From: Azolla pinnata
Lineage: Eukaryota; Streptophyta; Polypodiopsida; Salviniales; Salviniaceae
NCBI GenBank assembly: GCA_037176905.1
Contig: JBBBWG010028954.1
Location: forward strand, 1-38,379
Length of the DNA: 38,379 nt
Direction: 5' to 3'
Shown here in pieces: positions 21,109 to 29,929 of the stretch; position 1 is the first letter of the stretch; every line of letters begins with the position of its first letter. The translations under genes were made by a program, and so were the position numbers. The notes beneath the pieces are model-generated. The model did not search any database and was not told the DNA's origin. It worked only from the letters and a program-made list of their open reading frames with translations.

Positions 21109-23196
21109 ATGGTACTGTCCCTACCTGCGGTTTCCCTCTTCCTCGCCCCCACCAGCACCAGCACCGCAACTCCTCAGCTCCTTGCGGAGCCTCCGCCCGC
21201 CGATTCTGCCGCACCCCGTGGACTCCTCCTTGCTTCACGGGCCCCCGAGAGAGCTTCTTCAAGTGTTCCCCCTCCGGTCATCAGCGGAGAATGCCTCCCT
21301 CTCCTCCCGAACTGCCAACGCCAGGAAGCCACGACCTTTCTCGGCTATCTGGATCTTCTTCGCAGTTGTGGGAGCGCCGGAGATCTCTCCCGTGGAAGGA
21401 TCGTCCATGCCAACATCTGCAAGAGCCACCTATGGGAGCATAGGGTCCTAAGGAGCATGATAGTCGAGATGTATGGGAAGTGTGGCGCGACGGAAGACGC
21501 CAGATGTGTTTTCGAGAGTATTAGGGTTAAGACCGTGTACTCGTGGAATATCATGATATCGGCTTACGTTCAGAACGAATGCTTCGAGTCGGCCCTGGTC
21601 TTGTTTCGAGAGATGCTGGCTTTGGAAGGGATCGAACCCGACAACTTCACGTTGAGCTCCGCATTGTCTGCGTGCATGGACAGAAGCATGCTCGACGAGG
21701 GCCGTCTCATCCATTCGAAGATCGTGAGTTCAGGCCTTGAATCTGATGTAGTCATCGGAACAGCTCTGTTGAACATGTACTCCAAGTGTGGAAGCCTCGA
21801 TGATGCTCTCAGGATGTTTGATCGGATCCAGAAGCATGATATAATAGCCTGGAATGCTATGATTGCGGCTTGTGTCTATTGCAACAATGATAGATGTGCC
21901 TTGGAAGTTTTTGATAAACTCCTGCATCGGAAGGATGTATCACCGAACCATAGCACATATGCATCGATTCTTAGAGCTTGTGCAAGCATCGAGAACAATG
22001 TGGACTTCTCTTGGATTCATGTTGAGATTGTCCTTTCTGGTGTTGAGATGGATGTGGTCATCGGTACTGCCCTTGTAAACATGTATAGTAGGTGCGGTGA
22101 TCTGGAAACGGCTGAAACTGTATTTTATAGAATGGACCAGAGAGATCTTGTGACTTGGAACACTCTGCTCTCTGCATACCTGTATTATAGGCATAGCTTC
22201 GACGTTCTCCAATTTCTTCTTCAGATGAAACTGAGAGGAATCGATCCAGATGATTATACATTTAGTACTGCGGTTGATGGATGCTCTAACCTCCAAGAGG
22301 GTCGGAATGTACATGTTTATATCCTTGAAGCAGGTTTCGAGCAATACTCTGCTGTAGTTAAGGCTTTAATCACTATGTACAGCAAATGCGGCAGTCTAGA
22401 AGATGCAGAAATCTCCTTCTGTAGAATGTCTTACTGTCATACAGTCATTTCATGGAACGCGATGATCAGTGCGTATCAAGAGCATGGGCACAGCAACAAG
22501 GCGATTGCACTCTATTTTCAAATGCTTGATGCTGAAGCGGCCATGCCCAATGACATTACTTTCATCAGTGTTCTTAGTGCATGCAGTGCTGTAGCCTCTT
22601 TAGATGATGGCAAACTGGTTCATAAGGCTCTCTCCGATAGTGGATTCGAATCGGATGCTGTCGTTGCAAGAGCCGTTGTACATATGTATGGAAAGTGCGG
22701 GGATCTGGATAACTGTTCCAAGGTTTTTGATAAGATTCTCGATAAAAATGTTGTATGTTGGAATATTATTATCAATGCGTATGCCCAACATGGAATGGGT
22801 GAAGAGGCTCTCCTACTGTTTACTAGAATGCAACAGGATGGTGTCCAACCAGATGCAATAACTTTTATAAGTGTTCTCCATGCGTGCAGCCATGCAGGAT
22901 TAGTGAAGGAAGCCAAATTTTACTTTGCTTCCATGACCAGAGATCATGGCATTTCACCATCAGTTGAACATTATGTTAGTATGATCGATCTTTTCGGAAG
23001 GTTTGGACACTTGGACGAAGCAGAGGCACTACTGAAGGATGCGACGGTTTCTCATGATGTGGTGGCATGGAAGGCCTTCCTTGGGGCTTGCAAGAAACAT
23101 GGCGCTGATAAGAGGCGTGCGAAATATGCTGCAGAACAGGTCATGAAGTTAGAGCCCAAATTATCTGCACCATATGTTTTACTATCAGATATGTGA
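21109..23196 (+). CDS. PLS-class pentatricopeptide repeat protein, C-terminally truncated
   Basis: A single uninterrupted frame of 695 aa from the ATG at 21109. The first 75 or so residues are Ser/Ala/Pro-rich with few acidic residues, as in organelle transit peptides. From about residue 80 onward there are tandem PPR motifs of P, L and S type, with repeated signatures such as LINMYSKCG-like LLNMYSKCGSLDDA, TYSWN/IIAWNAMI and GVQPDAITFISVLHACSHAGL. PPR proteins bind organellar RNA; PLS proteins usually end in E, E+ and often DYW domains for C-to-U editing. This one reaches the E region (KLEPKLSAPYVLLSDM) and then stops. In-frame sequence after the TGA still resembles the rest of an E motif (RENGIN, stop, SPQFLVEL), so the end looks decayed. 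It may still be functional with a partner, or be an early pseudogene. Confidence 0.92.
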   Translation: MVLSLPAVSLFLAPTSTSTATPQLLAEPPPADSAAPRGLLLASRAPERASSSVPPPVISGECLPLLPNCQRQEATTFLGYLDLLRSCGSAGDLSRGRIVHANICKSHLWEHRVLRSMIVEMYGKCGATEDARCVFESIRVKTVYSWNIMISAYVQNECFESALVLFREMLALEGIEPDNFTLSSALSACMDRSMLDEGRLIHSKIVSSGLESDVVIGTALLNMYSKCGSLDDALRMFDRIQKHDIIAWNAMIAACVYCNNDRCALEVFDKLLHRKDVSPNHSTYASILRACASIENNVDFSWIHVEIVLSGVEMDVVIGTALVNMYSRCGDLETAETVFYRMDQRDLVTWNTLLSAYLYYRHSFDVLQFLLQMKLRGIDPDDYTFSTAVDGCSNLQEGRNVHVYILEAGFEQYSAVVKALITMYSKCGSLEDAEISFCRMSYCHTVISWNAMISAYQEHGHSNKAIALYFQMLDAEAAMPNDITFISVLSACSAVASLDDGKLVHKALSDSGFESDAVVARAVVHMYGKCGDLDNCSKVFDKILDKNVVCWNIIINAYAQHGMGEEALLLFTRMQQDGVQPDAITFISVLHACSHAGLVKEAKFYFASMTRDHGISPSVEHYVSMIDLFGRFGHLDEAEALLKDATVSHDVVAWKAFLGACKKHGADKRRAKYAAEQVMKLEPKLSAPYVLLSDM

Positions 23197-23260
23197 CCGA
23201 ATGCTCGAGACAATTTGTTGAGAGAAAATGGCATCAACTGAAGTCCTCAATTCTTGGTTG
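23197..23260 (+). pseudogene. Decayed E-motif remnant after the PPR stop
   Basis: Reading on in the PPR frame past TGA (23194-23196) gives PNARDNLLRENGIN, a second TGA, then SPQFLVEL. The order matches the usual end of an E motif (RE.GI.KSPG.SW.E.), so coding sequence once extended here. Confidence 0.6.
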
Positions 23261-24476
23261 AACTTTTGCAAGCAATATGCAAAAACAGATTTTGGAAAGG
23301 AATAGAACTGTTAATTACTGGTACTCATTTATATTGAGAGCATTGTCACATGTATTTCCTAGCCAAGATTGAATGAAGGTGACTCAGAGAACTGAGGAGA
23401 TGGGACAGGCCAAGATGCTGTCTGAAATCTCCCCATCTAGTCTTCAAAATGAATGAGATCAACACCAACCATCGACCTGTCTCGGGGACTAGTCAAGTCA
23501 GTCCTACATCCACTGCACCATTGTTTTTGCAGCATGCAACTAGTGATGCATTCATTTATCCAGGTTGATTGAAATCGTGCCACATGAAAAGAAGGCTCAT
23601 GCAATCAAACAATCAACTGGCTTATTTGTTGTACTACAGTGAAAGAAACAAAAAGGCTTCATGTAAAGATGTTCAAAGTTGTTGGTACCCTGTTAGAAGT
23701 GTGAAAAATCACTGTTAGTCAAGTCAGTCATACATCCGCTGCACCGCTGTTTGCGGCATGCAACTAGTGATTCATTCATTTATCCAGGCTGATTGAAATG
23801 GTGCCACATGAAAAGAAGGCTCATGAAATCAACAATCAGCTGTCTTATTTGTTGCTCTACCAGTGAAGTAAACAAAAGGCTTCATGTAAAGATGATCGAA
23901 GTTGTTGGTACCCTGATAGAAGTAACAGAAGTGTGAAAATCATTGGCTAGTTCGTGTGCAAGTGCAACCAACCCCAAATGAATGGTAATAGCTGACAGTA
24001 TCAGTAACATCTACAACATCCTCTTCTTTGCATATAGTTCTCTCCCCCATCAGCAATGAGCACCATATGACAGAAGTTTTGATCTGGATTATTGTTTTAC
24101 ATGCTTTACAACATTTGCTCATTTCACCACTTAAACATGGATATGACACGTATAAAAAAGATTAATTTAAGGTCATATACAAGTTTCACGTCACTGGTTC
24201 AAATACACTCAAGACAAAAACATGGCGCAAAGAGAATGCTGTCCCTTCACAGCATCAACAGTTCCAATGTATTAAGCGAGTCTCTTCTTGCCTTGATCCA
24301 TATGTACAGGAGAACATAGCTAGCATTTACAGAAACTCTGAAAAAGAATCAACGAGAATTTGTTGAATCTGAGGCTCATTTCCTCAAGAGTAGGTTGACT
24401 TCCTCGCAATCTGCTCCAAACAAATGGCTAGTCAAAATATCATGAAACACCTCCATGCCATCAATGTCTTCTGGTT
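23261..24476. other. Intergenic region between PPR and ENTH genes
   Basis: No gene recognised. It contains the 226-bp direct duplication listed separately and the 3' flank of the minus-strand ENTH gene. Confidence 0.5.
23490..23942. repeat. Two-copy direct repeat, 226-bp period
   Basis: AGTCAAGTCAGTC at 23491 recurs at 23717, and the rest follows with small differences: GCATGCAACTAGTGAT, CATTTATCCAGG.TGATTGAAAT, GTGCCACATGAAAAGAAGGC and GTTGTTGGTACCCTG. Copies are roughly 90% identical by eye. No coding capacity is evident. Confidence 0.9.
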
Positions 24477-25950
24477 TCAATTCAGCTTTGCTTTAACCTT
24501 CCGAATAGAATCCCGGTCTTGCAGGGCATTCGATCCTGAGCCCAGTAATGAATTTGTAACATCTTCAAGTAGCATGTCATGGTACTCAGTTGGACAGCTA
24601 GCACTTCTGCTGTATAGCTTTGACCCATCCTCATTGTTGTTTAAGAGTGTGGAATGTTCGCTATGCCGGTCTTGGATTGACATGGTCTTAATCTGGGCTG
24701 AAATTTTTCTATCAGAAGATTCTGAATTACTAGTTATGTTACATACAAACCCTTTGATGTCAAATGAGATATTCTCATTTTTGGCTAAATTTCTCTTATC
24801 AGGAGCTTCTGAACTTGCACTACTTCCGAATCCTTGAATGCCGACTGAGACTTTGTGAGCACGAGATCTTTCTCCCTTCAGAATCTCGTGGTCAGTTAAT
24901 AACTGCACTACTCTTTCAGCCTTTTTCCTGACCATAGAACCTTTGTCAAATCTGCACAAGGATATTTTTGAGAATTATGCATGAACCAAACCATTAAAAA
25001 ACCAGCTCTATCATCGAAAATAGTAACACTATAAACAGGAAACAAGTGTAAAATATTTCCTCACCCTTGTTGGTCTACAAAACTGAATTGGGAAAGATCC
25101 TCTAGACGAGAGATTTCATTCGAAAACTCATTCGATAGGCTGTATGGCCCACGTGCAAGAAGATACTCCAGCACAACCATCGTCTTATAGAGCTGTCTCC
25201 AGGATGTTCTTTGATTTCTCCCCAATCTGAGGATTAATTGTTTCAAGATTAAATGGAAGCTATATTCATCGTCATGGAGCTACAGAATTCCTCAAGATAT
25301 TCCAGCAGATAATTGTGCAATTCCATACCTACGATGTAGTACTTCTACAATCCTCTCATATTCATCTAGCTCAAAAGCTGCCTCTGCTACCGTCGCCATG
25401 GTCTTTGTCTCTGGACCCCAGGGATCCTCATTTGTTGCTTCCTCAGTCAACCTACCAAGCATTTTACAATTGAGGCATTTCCAGGTAATTACAAAGATAC
25501 ACGCAGGAAAGGTTTAGGGTTCTCATGAAAAAACGCATTGGAACTATGCTTATGTCTGTTTATTTATATGCATCTGTATGTGTGTGCACATATGCCTGAG
25601 TATGATCCCCAGAACACACAGGGGGATACAAATACAGATAAAATGCCAGAGCACACAGACATCATGAAGGGAATAAGAAGATATGCACAGGAAAGATTTA
25701 GAGTACTGGCTGTCAAAAAGCATTGACAGATTATGGCACCAAACACTGAAAATCATAGAAGAGATTATAAACAGTAGAACAAAATGTTGGGGAAGCAGAT
25801 CGATGATGGGTCTGTGGAATAATTGTATGAAATAAACAACGGGGAGACTTACAGCTCAATCTGTGAGACGCTTGTGAGAGCAAGGCGAGCCACGTTCAAC
25901 TTCTCTCTAAGATAGAAGGAGGCTTGTTTCTTGAACACCTCCAAAGCCAT
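24477..25950 (-). CDS. ENTH-domain (epsin-like) protein
   Basis: Four exons in transcription order: 25950-25853, 25451-25329, 25226-25065, 24951-24477. All introns are GT-AG with matching phases, giving 285 aa. The ENTH domain fills the first 140-150 residues: MALEVFKKQASFYLREK, LTEEATNEDPWGPETKTM, FELDEYERIVEVLHRRL, SWRQLYKTMVVLEYLLARGP and MVRKKAERVVQLL, followed by ERSRAHKVSVGIQGFGS. This is the standard order of plant ENTH/VHS-superfamily proteins that bind phosphoinositides and work in clathrin-linked vesicle traffic. The remaining 120 or so residues are Ser/Asn/Asp-rich and disordered-looking. I see no clear clathrin-box or DPW repeat, so it is shorter than canonical epsins. Confidence 0.92.
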
Positions 25951-25959
25951 CAATTTTAT

Positions 25960-25991
<32 letters not shown>

Positions 25992-26852
25992 GGATTGTAT
26001 GCCAGTGAAGAGAATTGAACCCAAGACTTAAATTGGGGCAGGTCTGAGAGATCCAATCTTCTTATTCTTCAACTTTTGTTCTTCTTCGTCTTCTTCTTCT
26101 TCTTCTGCTGCAGCTGTTTTTCTTCTTAACGATGAAGATAAGGCTAAGTACAACCAAGTTTTATCCAACGGAGAGATTAAATTTATGAGACAGAATCGAA
26201 GTTCCCCTGATTCTTGATGGGGATGGCGATGGTAATGACAATGGTGAGGCTGATGGCGATGGCGATGGCAATGAGAAAATCGGGAGAATTGAAACAAGAA
26301 TTGAATAGAATGGGGATGAGAAATACTGAGAAAACAAAAAACTCGGAGGCGGTGGGGATGGCGATGAACCCAACTCCTGGAAATGGGCGATCTGTAAATC
26401 TGAGAGAGAAACCCAACGCCTTCCTCCGTCTGATCAATGCTGACGGATGGTGGCGATGGTGGGAGAGAAGGAGATGCACGAGAACCAGAAAAGAAGCCCT
26501 CTCGAAGAAGAAGAGATTTGAGATGCGAAGAAGTTTCTTCTCCCGGGGGGCGAGGATTTTTCTCGCTTCCCTTTATTTTCTTTCCCAGCGATGTGGACTT
26601 CTCCATAACTCCCACACGTACCCTTTGTCTTCTGGTTTTTCAAAGCCTCAAAACTAACTAAATTTGGAAATATACCTTCTGGGCTGGGGTAAAAAACTTC
26701 TTTCCTGTGTTAATCATGGCTGACTAAGGAGGAGAGTTTGAGCAGTTCCACTTTGGTGATGACTCTGGTTGGGCCCTTTGACCAAGATCAAACACAAGAT
26801 TTTAAAAGACTTGTGGTGATCTGCAGCTTACAACAGTCAGAGAAGACTTTGG
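25951..26852 (-). other. 5' flank of the ENTH gene
   Basis: GACGAT hexamers (25961-25990) lie immediately upstream of the ENTH ATG, then a TTC run (about 26080-26105) and GGCGAT/GATGGC hexamers (about 26218-26270). A 195-residue minus-strand open frame across it is dominated by His/Arg/Pro/Ser low complexity and is judged not to be a gene. Confidence 0.5.
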
Positions 26853-27367
26853 CATCAACCGAATATCCTCACAAGCAGCAACATAGCTTCCATCTTGCAC
26901 TTTCTAAATCATCCAAACATTTGAGATGATTATGTCTCAGTAGTAACATTGCAGTGCCTGCATTACTCAGAAACAATCATCAACCGAATATCCTCACAAG
27001 CAGCATTGTAGCTTCCATCTTGCACTTCCAAAAGCATTCAAACATTTGGGATGGTTATTTCTCAACATCATAGATACATTGCAGTGCCGGCTTTAGTCAG
27101 AAACAAGCATCAACCCAATATCCTCACAAGCAGCATTGTAGCTTCCATCTTGCACTTCCAAAAGCATTCAAACATTTGAGATGGTTATTTCTCAACATCA
27201 TAGATACATTGCAGTGCCGGCTCTACTCAGAAACAAGCATCGACCCAATATCCTCACAATCAGCATCGTAGCTTCCATCTTGCACTCCCAATAGCATTGA
27301 AACATTTGCGACGGTTATTTCTCTACATCGTAGAGACATTGCAGTGCCGGCATTACTCAGAAACAGT
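26853..27367. repeat. Minisatellite, 125-130-bp unit, four copies
   Basis: CATCAACC(G/C)AATATCCTCACAA begins units at 26853, 26978, 27108 and (as CATCGACCC) 27238. Each unit continues with AGCTTCCATCTTGCACTTCC, CATTCAAACATTTG and TTGCAGTGCC. Copies 2-4 are the most alike. Confidence 0.93.
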
Positions 27368-27495
27368 AATTTTGACTATAGAAATAGCATGGCAATATAA
27401 AAAAGCCGGATTAGTTAGGAGGAACCTCAGAGACAGTAATCTTGACAATGGCAAGCACAGATGTATAAAAAAGCCGGATCAGTTGGGAGGAATTT
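27363..27495. repeat. Two-copy 70-bp direct repeat
   Basis: ACAGTAAT(T/C)TTGAC at 27363 and 27433, each leading to ATAAAAAAGCCGGAT(T/C)AGTT and GGAGGAA. The second copy overlaps the last codons of the ginkbilobin-like gene on the opposite strand. Confidence 0.8.
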
Positions 27496-27997
27496 TATCG
27501 AAGGGGCCGATGTCGAAGTGCAGGAAGCATTCATGGGCCCAAATGAGGACTTGAGTGGAGGCACTACAGTACTGAAGAACGTGATCCTTCAGGAAGGAGA
27601 GACAGCCATGGCACGTTTCACAGGCACCAAGGGTAGTCGCATTACACAGAGCTTCGCCGTAGATTTTGTCAGTGCCGCTAGCAAAACTGGATGAATATAT
27701 AGAGCCACTCGATGGAGTGTTGACAACAAGGTCGGGTAAGAGCGCCAGTCGGAACATCTCAGGCAGATAGCTCCGTACTGGCATTCCTTCTCCACCACAC
27801 GCCTTCTCCTTGATTTGGAATCCCAAGGAACAGCCACAAACAAGCATTACCGTGCTTAGCCATAACCATACTGATGTATTCCTTTCAGCAGAAGCATATC
27901 TTCCAATCATCTTTCTGCAATCCATAAACCGCAGACACCTTGTTTTCATTGTGGATTGGAACAAGCCTGAGACTAACAGAAACGATGCCGAATCCAT
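27479..27997 (-). CDS. Ginkbilobin-like (Gnk2/DUF26) secreted protein
   Basis: An intronless 172-aa frame starting at ATG 27997. A hydrophobic segment (VWLWLSTVMLVCGCSLG, about residues 43-59) reads as a signal peptide, which favours a later in-frame start; the ATG at 27910 (MIGRYASAER) would place it normally. The mature part has one Gnk2 domain: KACGGEG near the start, SIYSSSFASGTDKIYGEALC, TCHGCLSFLKDHVLQYC and IWAHECFLHFD. This is the pattern of ginkbilobin-2 and of the ectodomain unit of cysteine-rich receptor-like kinases. The spacing at the central motif is C-x10-C-x2-C with an extra Cys instead of the usual C-x8-C-x2-C. Family members bind mannose and can be antifungal; that role is inferred. 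No kinase domain follows. Confidence 0.8.
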   Translation of the reverse strand: MDSASFLLVSGLFQSTMKTRCLRFMDCRKMIGRYASAERNTSVWLWLSTVMLVCGCSLGFQIKEKACGGEGMPVRSYLPEMFRLALLPDLVVNTPSSGSIYSSSFASGTDKIYGEALCNATTLGACETCHGCLSFLKDHVLQYCSASTQVLIWAHECFLHFDIGPFDKIPPN

Positions 27998-28910
27998 AAA
28001 TTAACGACTCTCAGTGTTCGTTTGTACAATTTGCTTGAGAAACTTCTGTTTCAGTACAATGAATTGTAAGTAAAGACTGAAGCACAGTCAATCACAAACA
28101 AAAACTAATTCCAAACCTCGAGGACAAGTTCCAGCATGCTTCCGATCATGATACAACTTGCAATCGACATGTCGCGAGATGGAACTCAACCGGACCAATT
28201 GGATAGCATCAGTTTGTCAGAGGTGATAGTACTCGAGACATCACTGGGAGAAATCTCTCAGAGTGTAGAATAAGATTTGTAATACAATCATCACTTGCAA
28301 TCCGAAATTGGAGGAGAATTGAGGAAGCGCTTATGTTTCTTTTCCTTTCAGAAAACTTTCGCTTTGAAAGAGGGAGACAATCGTCATGGCATCATTTCAG
28401 ACCGCCCGTCTCGAATCTTTCATCATCAGGAAAACTGTATTTCAGATGTACATATAGCAGACAGACGGCACAGCATTTGGAATTCAAGGGAATGGGAAGG
28501 AAATAAACACATAAAATACATCAGATAAAAATGAATCGAAACAAAAACCTCCGATGTCCTGCGATCTTCTGCACAATCGAGGAAAACAGAAGTAGCGCAC
28601 TCACAGGAGCTGTCCGATGGACCATTTGGACCAGAATGCATACGAGATGGAGCAAAAAAACTGGTCTGGTAAGTATCCGTCGGAAACGGAAGGGAAGATT
28701 GAAGGAATCTAGTTCAAAACAAGAGCGACAATCGTCGTGCCGGCATTGCTGTAGCATCCGATTTAACTTCAGATGAGCACACGCTAACGGCTCGAGCAGA
28801 AGCTGGTATAAGATGCGATGGTAGACACAACGATATGGAGTCAAAAGGCCTCGAAGGAGACCGAAAAACCTAACTGGAAATCCTCAATGGAGAGGAAAAA
28901 AAAAACGTGC
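27998..28910 (-). other. Proximal upstream region of the ginkbilobin-like gene
   Basis: No gene recognised on either strand and no clear repeat. It would include the promoter of the minus-strand gene. Short frames (60-107 codons) have no recognisable content. Confidence 0.45.
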
Positions 28911-29160
28911 GGCGAACGGGGAAAACGCCGCAGAGCAACAGACGATGGAGAAAACTGACGAGACACAGACGATTACCTGAACGATGGAAACCTTCAGAAG
29001 CGAAAGCCACATCTCTCGCGTCAGAAGGAGAATTCCCGAACGGGGAAAAACGCCGCAAGAGCAACAGACGATTGGAAAAACTGATGAGACACAGACGATT
29101 ACCTGAGCGATGGAAACCTTCAGAAGCCGCAAGCCACATCTCTCGCGTCAGAAGGAGATC
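28911..29160. repeat. Two-copy 124-bp direct repeat
   Basis: GAACGGGGAAAA(A)CGCCGCA at 28914 and 29038, followed in both by GAGCAACAGACGAT, ACACAGACGATTACCTGA, CGATGGAAACCTTCAGAAG and CCACATCTCTCGCGTCAGAAG. The overlapping minus-strand frame simply translates the repeat twice. Confidence 0.92.
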
Positions 29161-29324
29161 GGGAATTCTTTCTCTCTTGCTCAGACCGCTAATGGTGCGC
29201 GTTCTCATCACGGGGCGGATCAGATGTCCAGACATAGATGATAAGCAACACAGAGCATCGTCACGGCAAGGGAAATGGCGGAGCCTCGCCCCGCGGGCTG
29301 CGAGGTCGGGAGGGAGCGGTCCCG

Positions 29325-29566
29325 TTAGGGTTAGGGTTAGGTATAGGGAACGCGAAAGTCCGTTAGGGAAGGCGAAACTCCGCCGCAGTGCTGCCGTGGA
29401 AGGAGAGGAAGGTCGGAGGAGTCATAGACGCGAACACAGTTAGGGTTAGGGTTAGGGTTAGGCGGAGCTCCGCCGCAGTGCTGCCATGGAAGGAGAGGAA
29501 CGTCGGGGCGATTCATATACGCGAACACAGTTAGGGTTAGGGTTAGGGTTAGGGTTAGGGTTAGGG
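29325..29566 (+). repeat. 90-bp composite repeat carrying TTAGGG telomere-like runs
   Basis: CTCCGCCGCAGTGCTGCC begins at 29379 and again at 29469 (period 90), each followed by TGGAAGGAGAGGAA(G/C)GTCGG, ACGCGAACACAG and then a TTAGGG run. Runs grow rightwards: about 2-3 at 29325, about 4 near 29440-29460, and 6 perfect hexamers at 29531-29566. The unit is the hexamer TTAGGG, not the common plant heptamer TTTAGGG. Confidence 0.93.
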
Positions 29567-29575
29567 CTCAGAAGC

Positions 29576-29655
29576 GTTGTCCGCTTTCACACTTGGGCGG
29601 CCGTTGTGTCCGCTTTCACACTTGGGCGGCCGTTGTGTCCGCTTTCACACTTGAG
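29576..29655 (+). repeat. 29-bp tandem repeat, three copies
   Basis: CCGCTTTCACACTTG starts at 29581, 29610 and 29639, giving an exact 29-bp period, with GGGCGGCCGTTGTGT between copies. It sits between the TTAGGG run and the heat-shock-element array. Confidence 0.95.
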
Positions 29656-29664
29656 CCAAAAAGC

Positions 29665-29927
29665 TTCTAGAAACTTCTGGAACATTCGGGGGAGATCTGC
29701 GGAAGCTGCTTCTAGAAACTTCCGGGGAGATCGGCGGACGCTGCTTCTAGAAACTTCCCGGGTAGATCTGCGGAAGTTGCTTCTAGAAACTTCCGGGGAG
29801 ATCGGTGTTCTAGAAACTTCCGAGGAGGTCGGCGGACGCTGCTTCTAGAAACTTCCCGGGTAGATCTGCGGAAGTTGCTTCTAGAAACTTCCCGGGTAGA
29901 TCTGCGGAAGCTGCTTCTAGAAACTTC
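29665..29927 (-). promoter_or_regulatory. Tandem array of eight heat-shock-element matches
   Basis: TTCTAGAAACTTC, a perfect three-pentamer HSE (TTCnnGAAnnTTC), occurs at 29665, 29710, 29745, 29781, 29808, 29843, 29879 and 29915. The first extends to five alternating pentamers (29665-29687). Most spacing is 35-36 bases, within a repeat unit containing CGG(G/T)GAGATC or CGGGTAGATCTGCGGAAG. It lies about 1.7-1.9 kb upstream of the minus-strand ginkbilobin-like gene. HSF binding is predicted from the motif alone; the array could equally be a minisatellite whose unit happens to match. Confidence 0.65.
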
Positions 29928-29929
29928 CA

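Noticed and set aside
26028..26615. 195-codon minus-strand frame upstream of the ENTH gene
   Set aside because: His/Arg/Pro/Ser/Glu low complexity from GGCGAT and TTC repeats in a promoter/leader position; no recognisable domain.
28950..29110. Shared 11-base AGGTAATCGTC in the 124-bp repeat and at the Furry-like splice junctions
   Set aside because: The similarity does not extend beyond the 11 bases on either side, so a common origin is not supported.
28860..29235. 121-codon minus-strand frame with a repeated SEGFHRSGNRLCL segment
   Set aside because: It is the 124-bp direct repeat read twice; no start context or family support.
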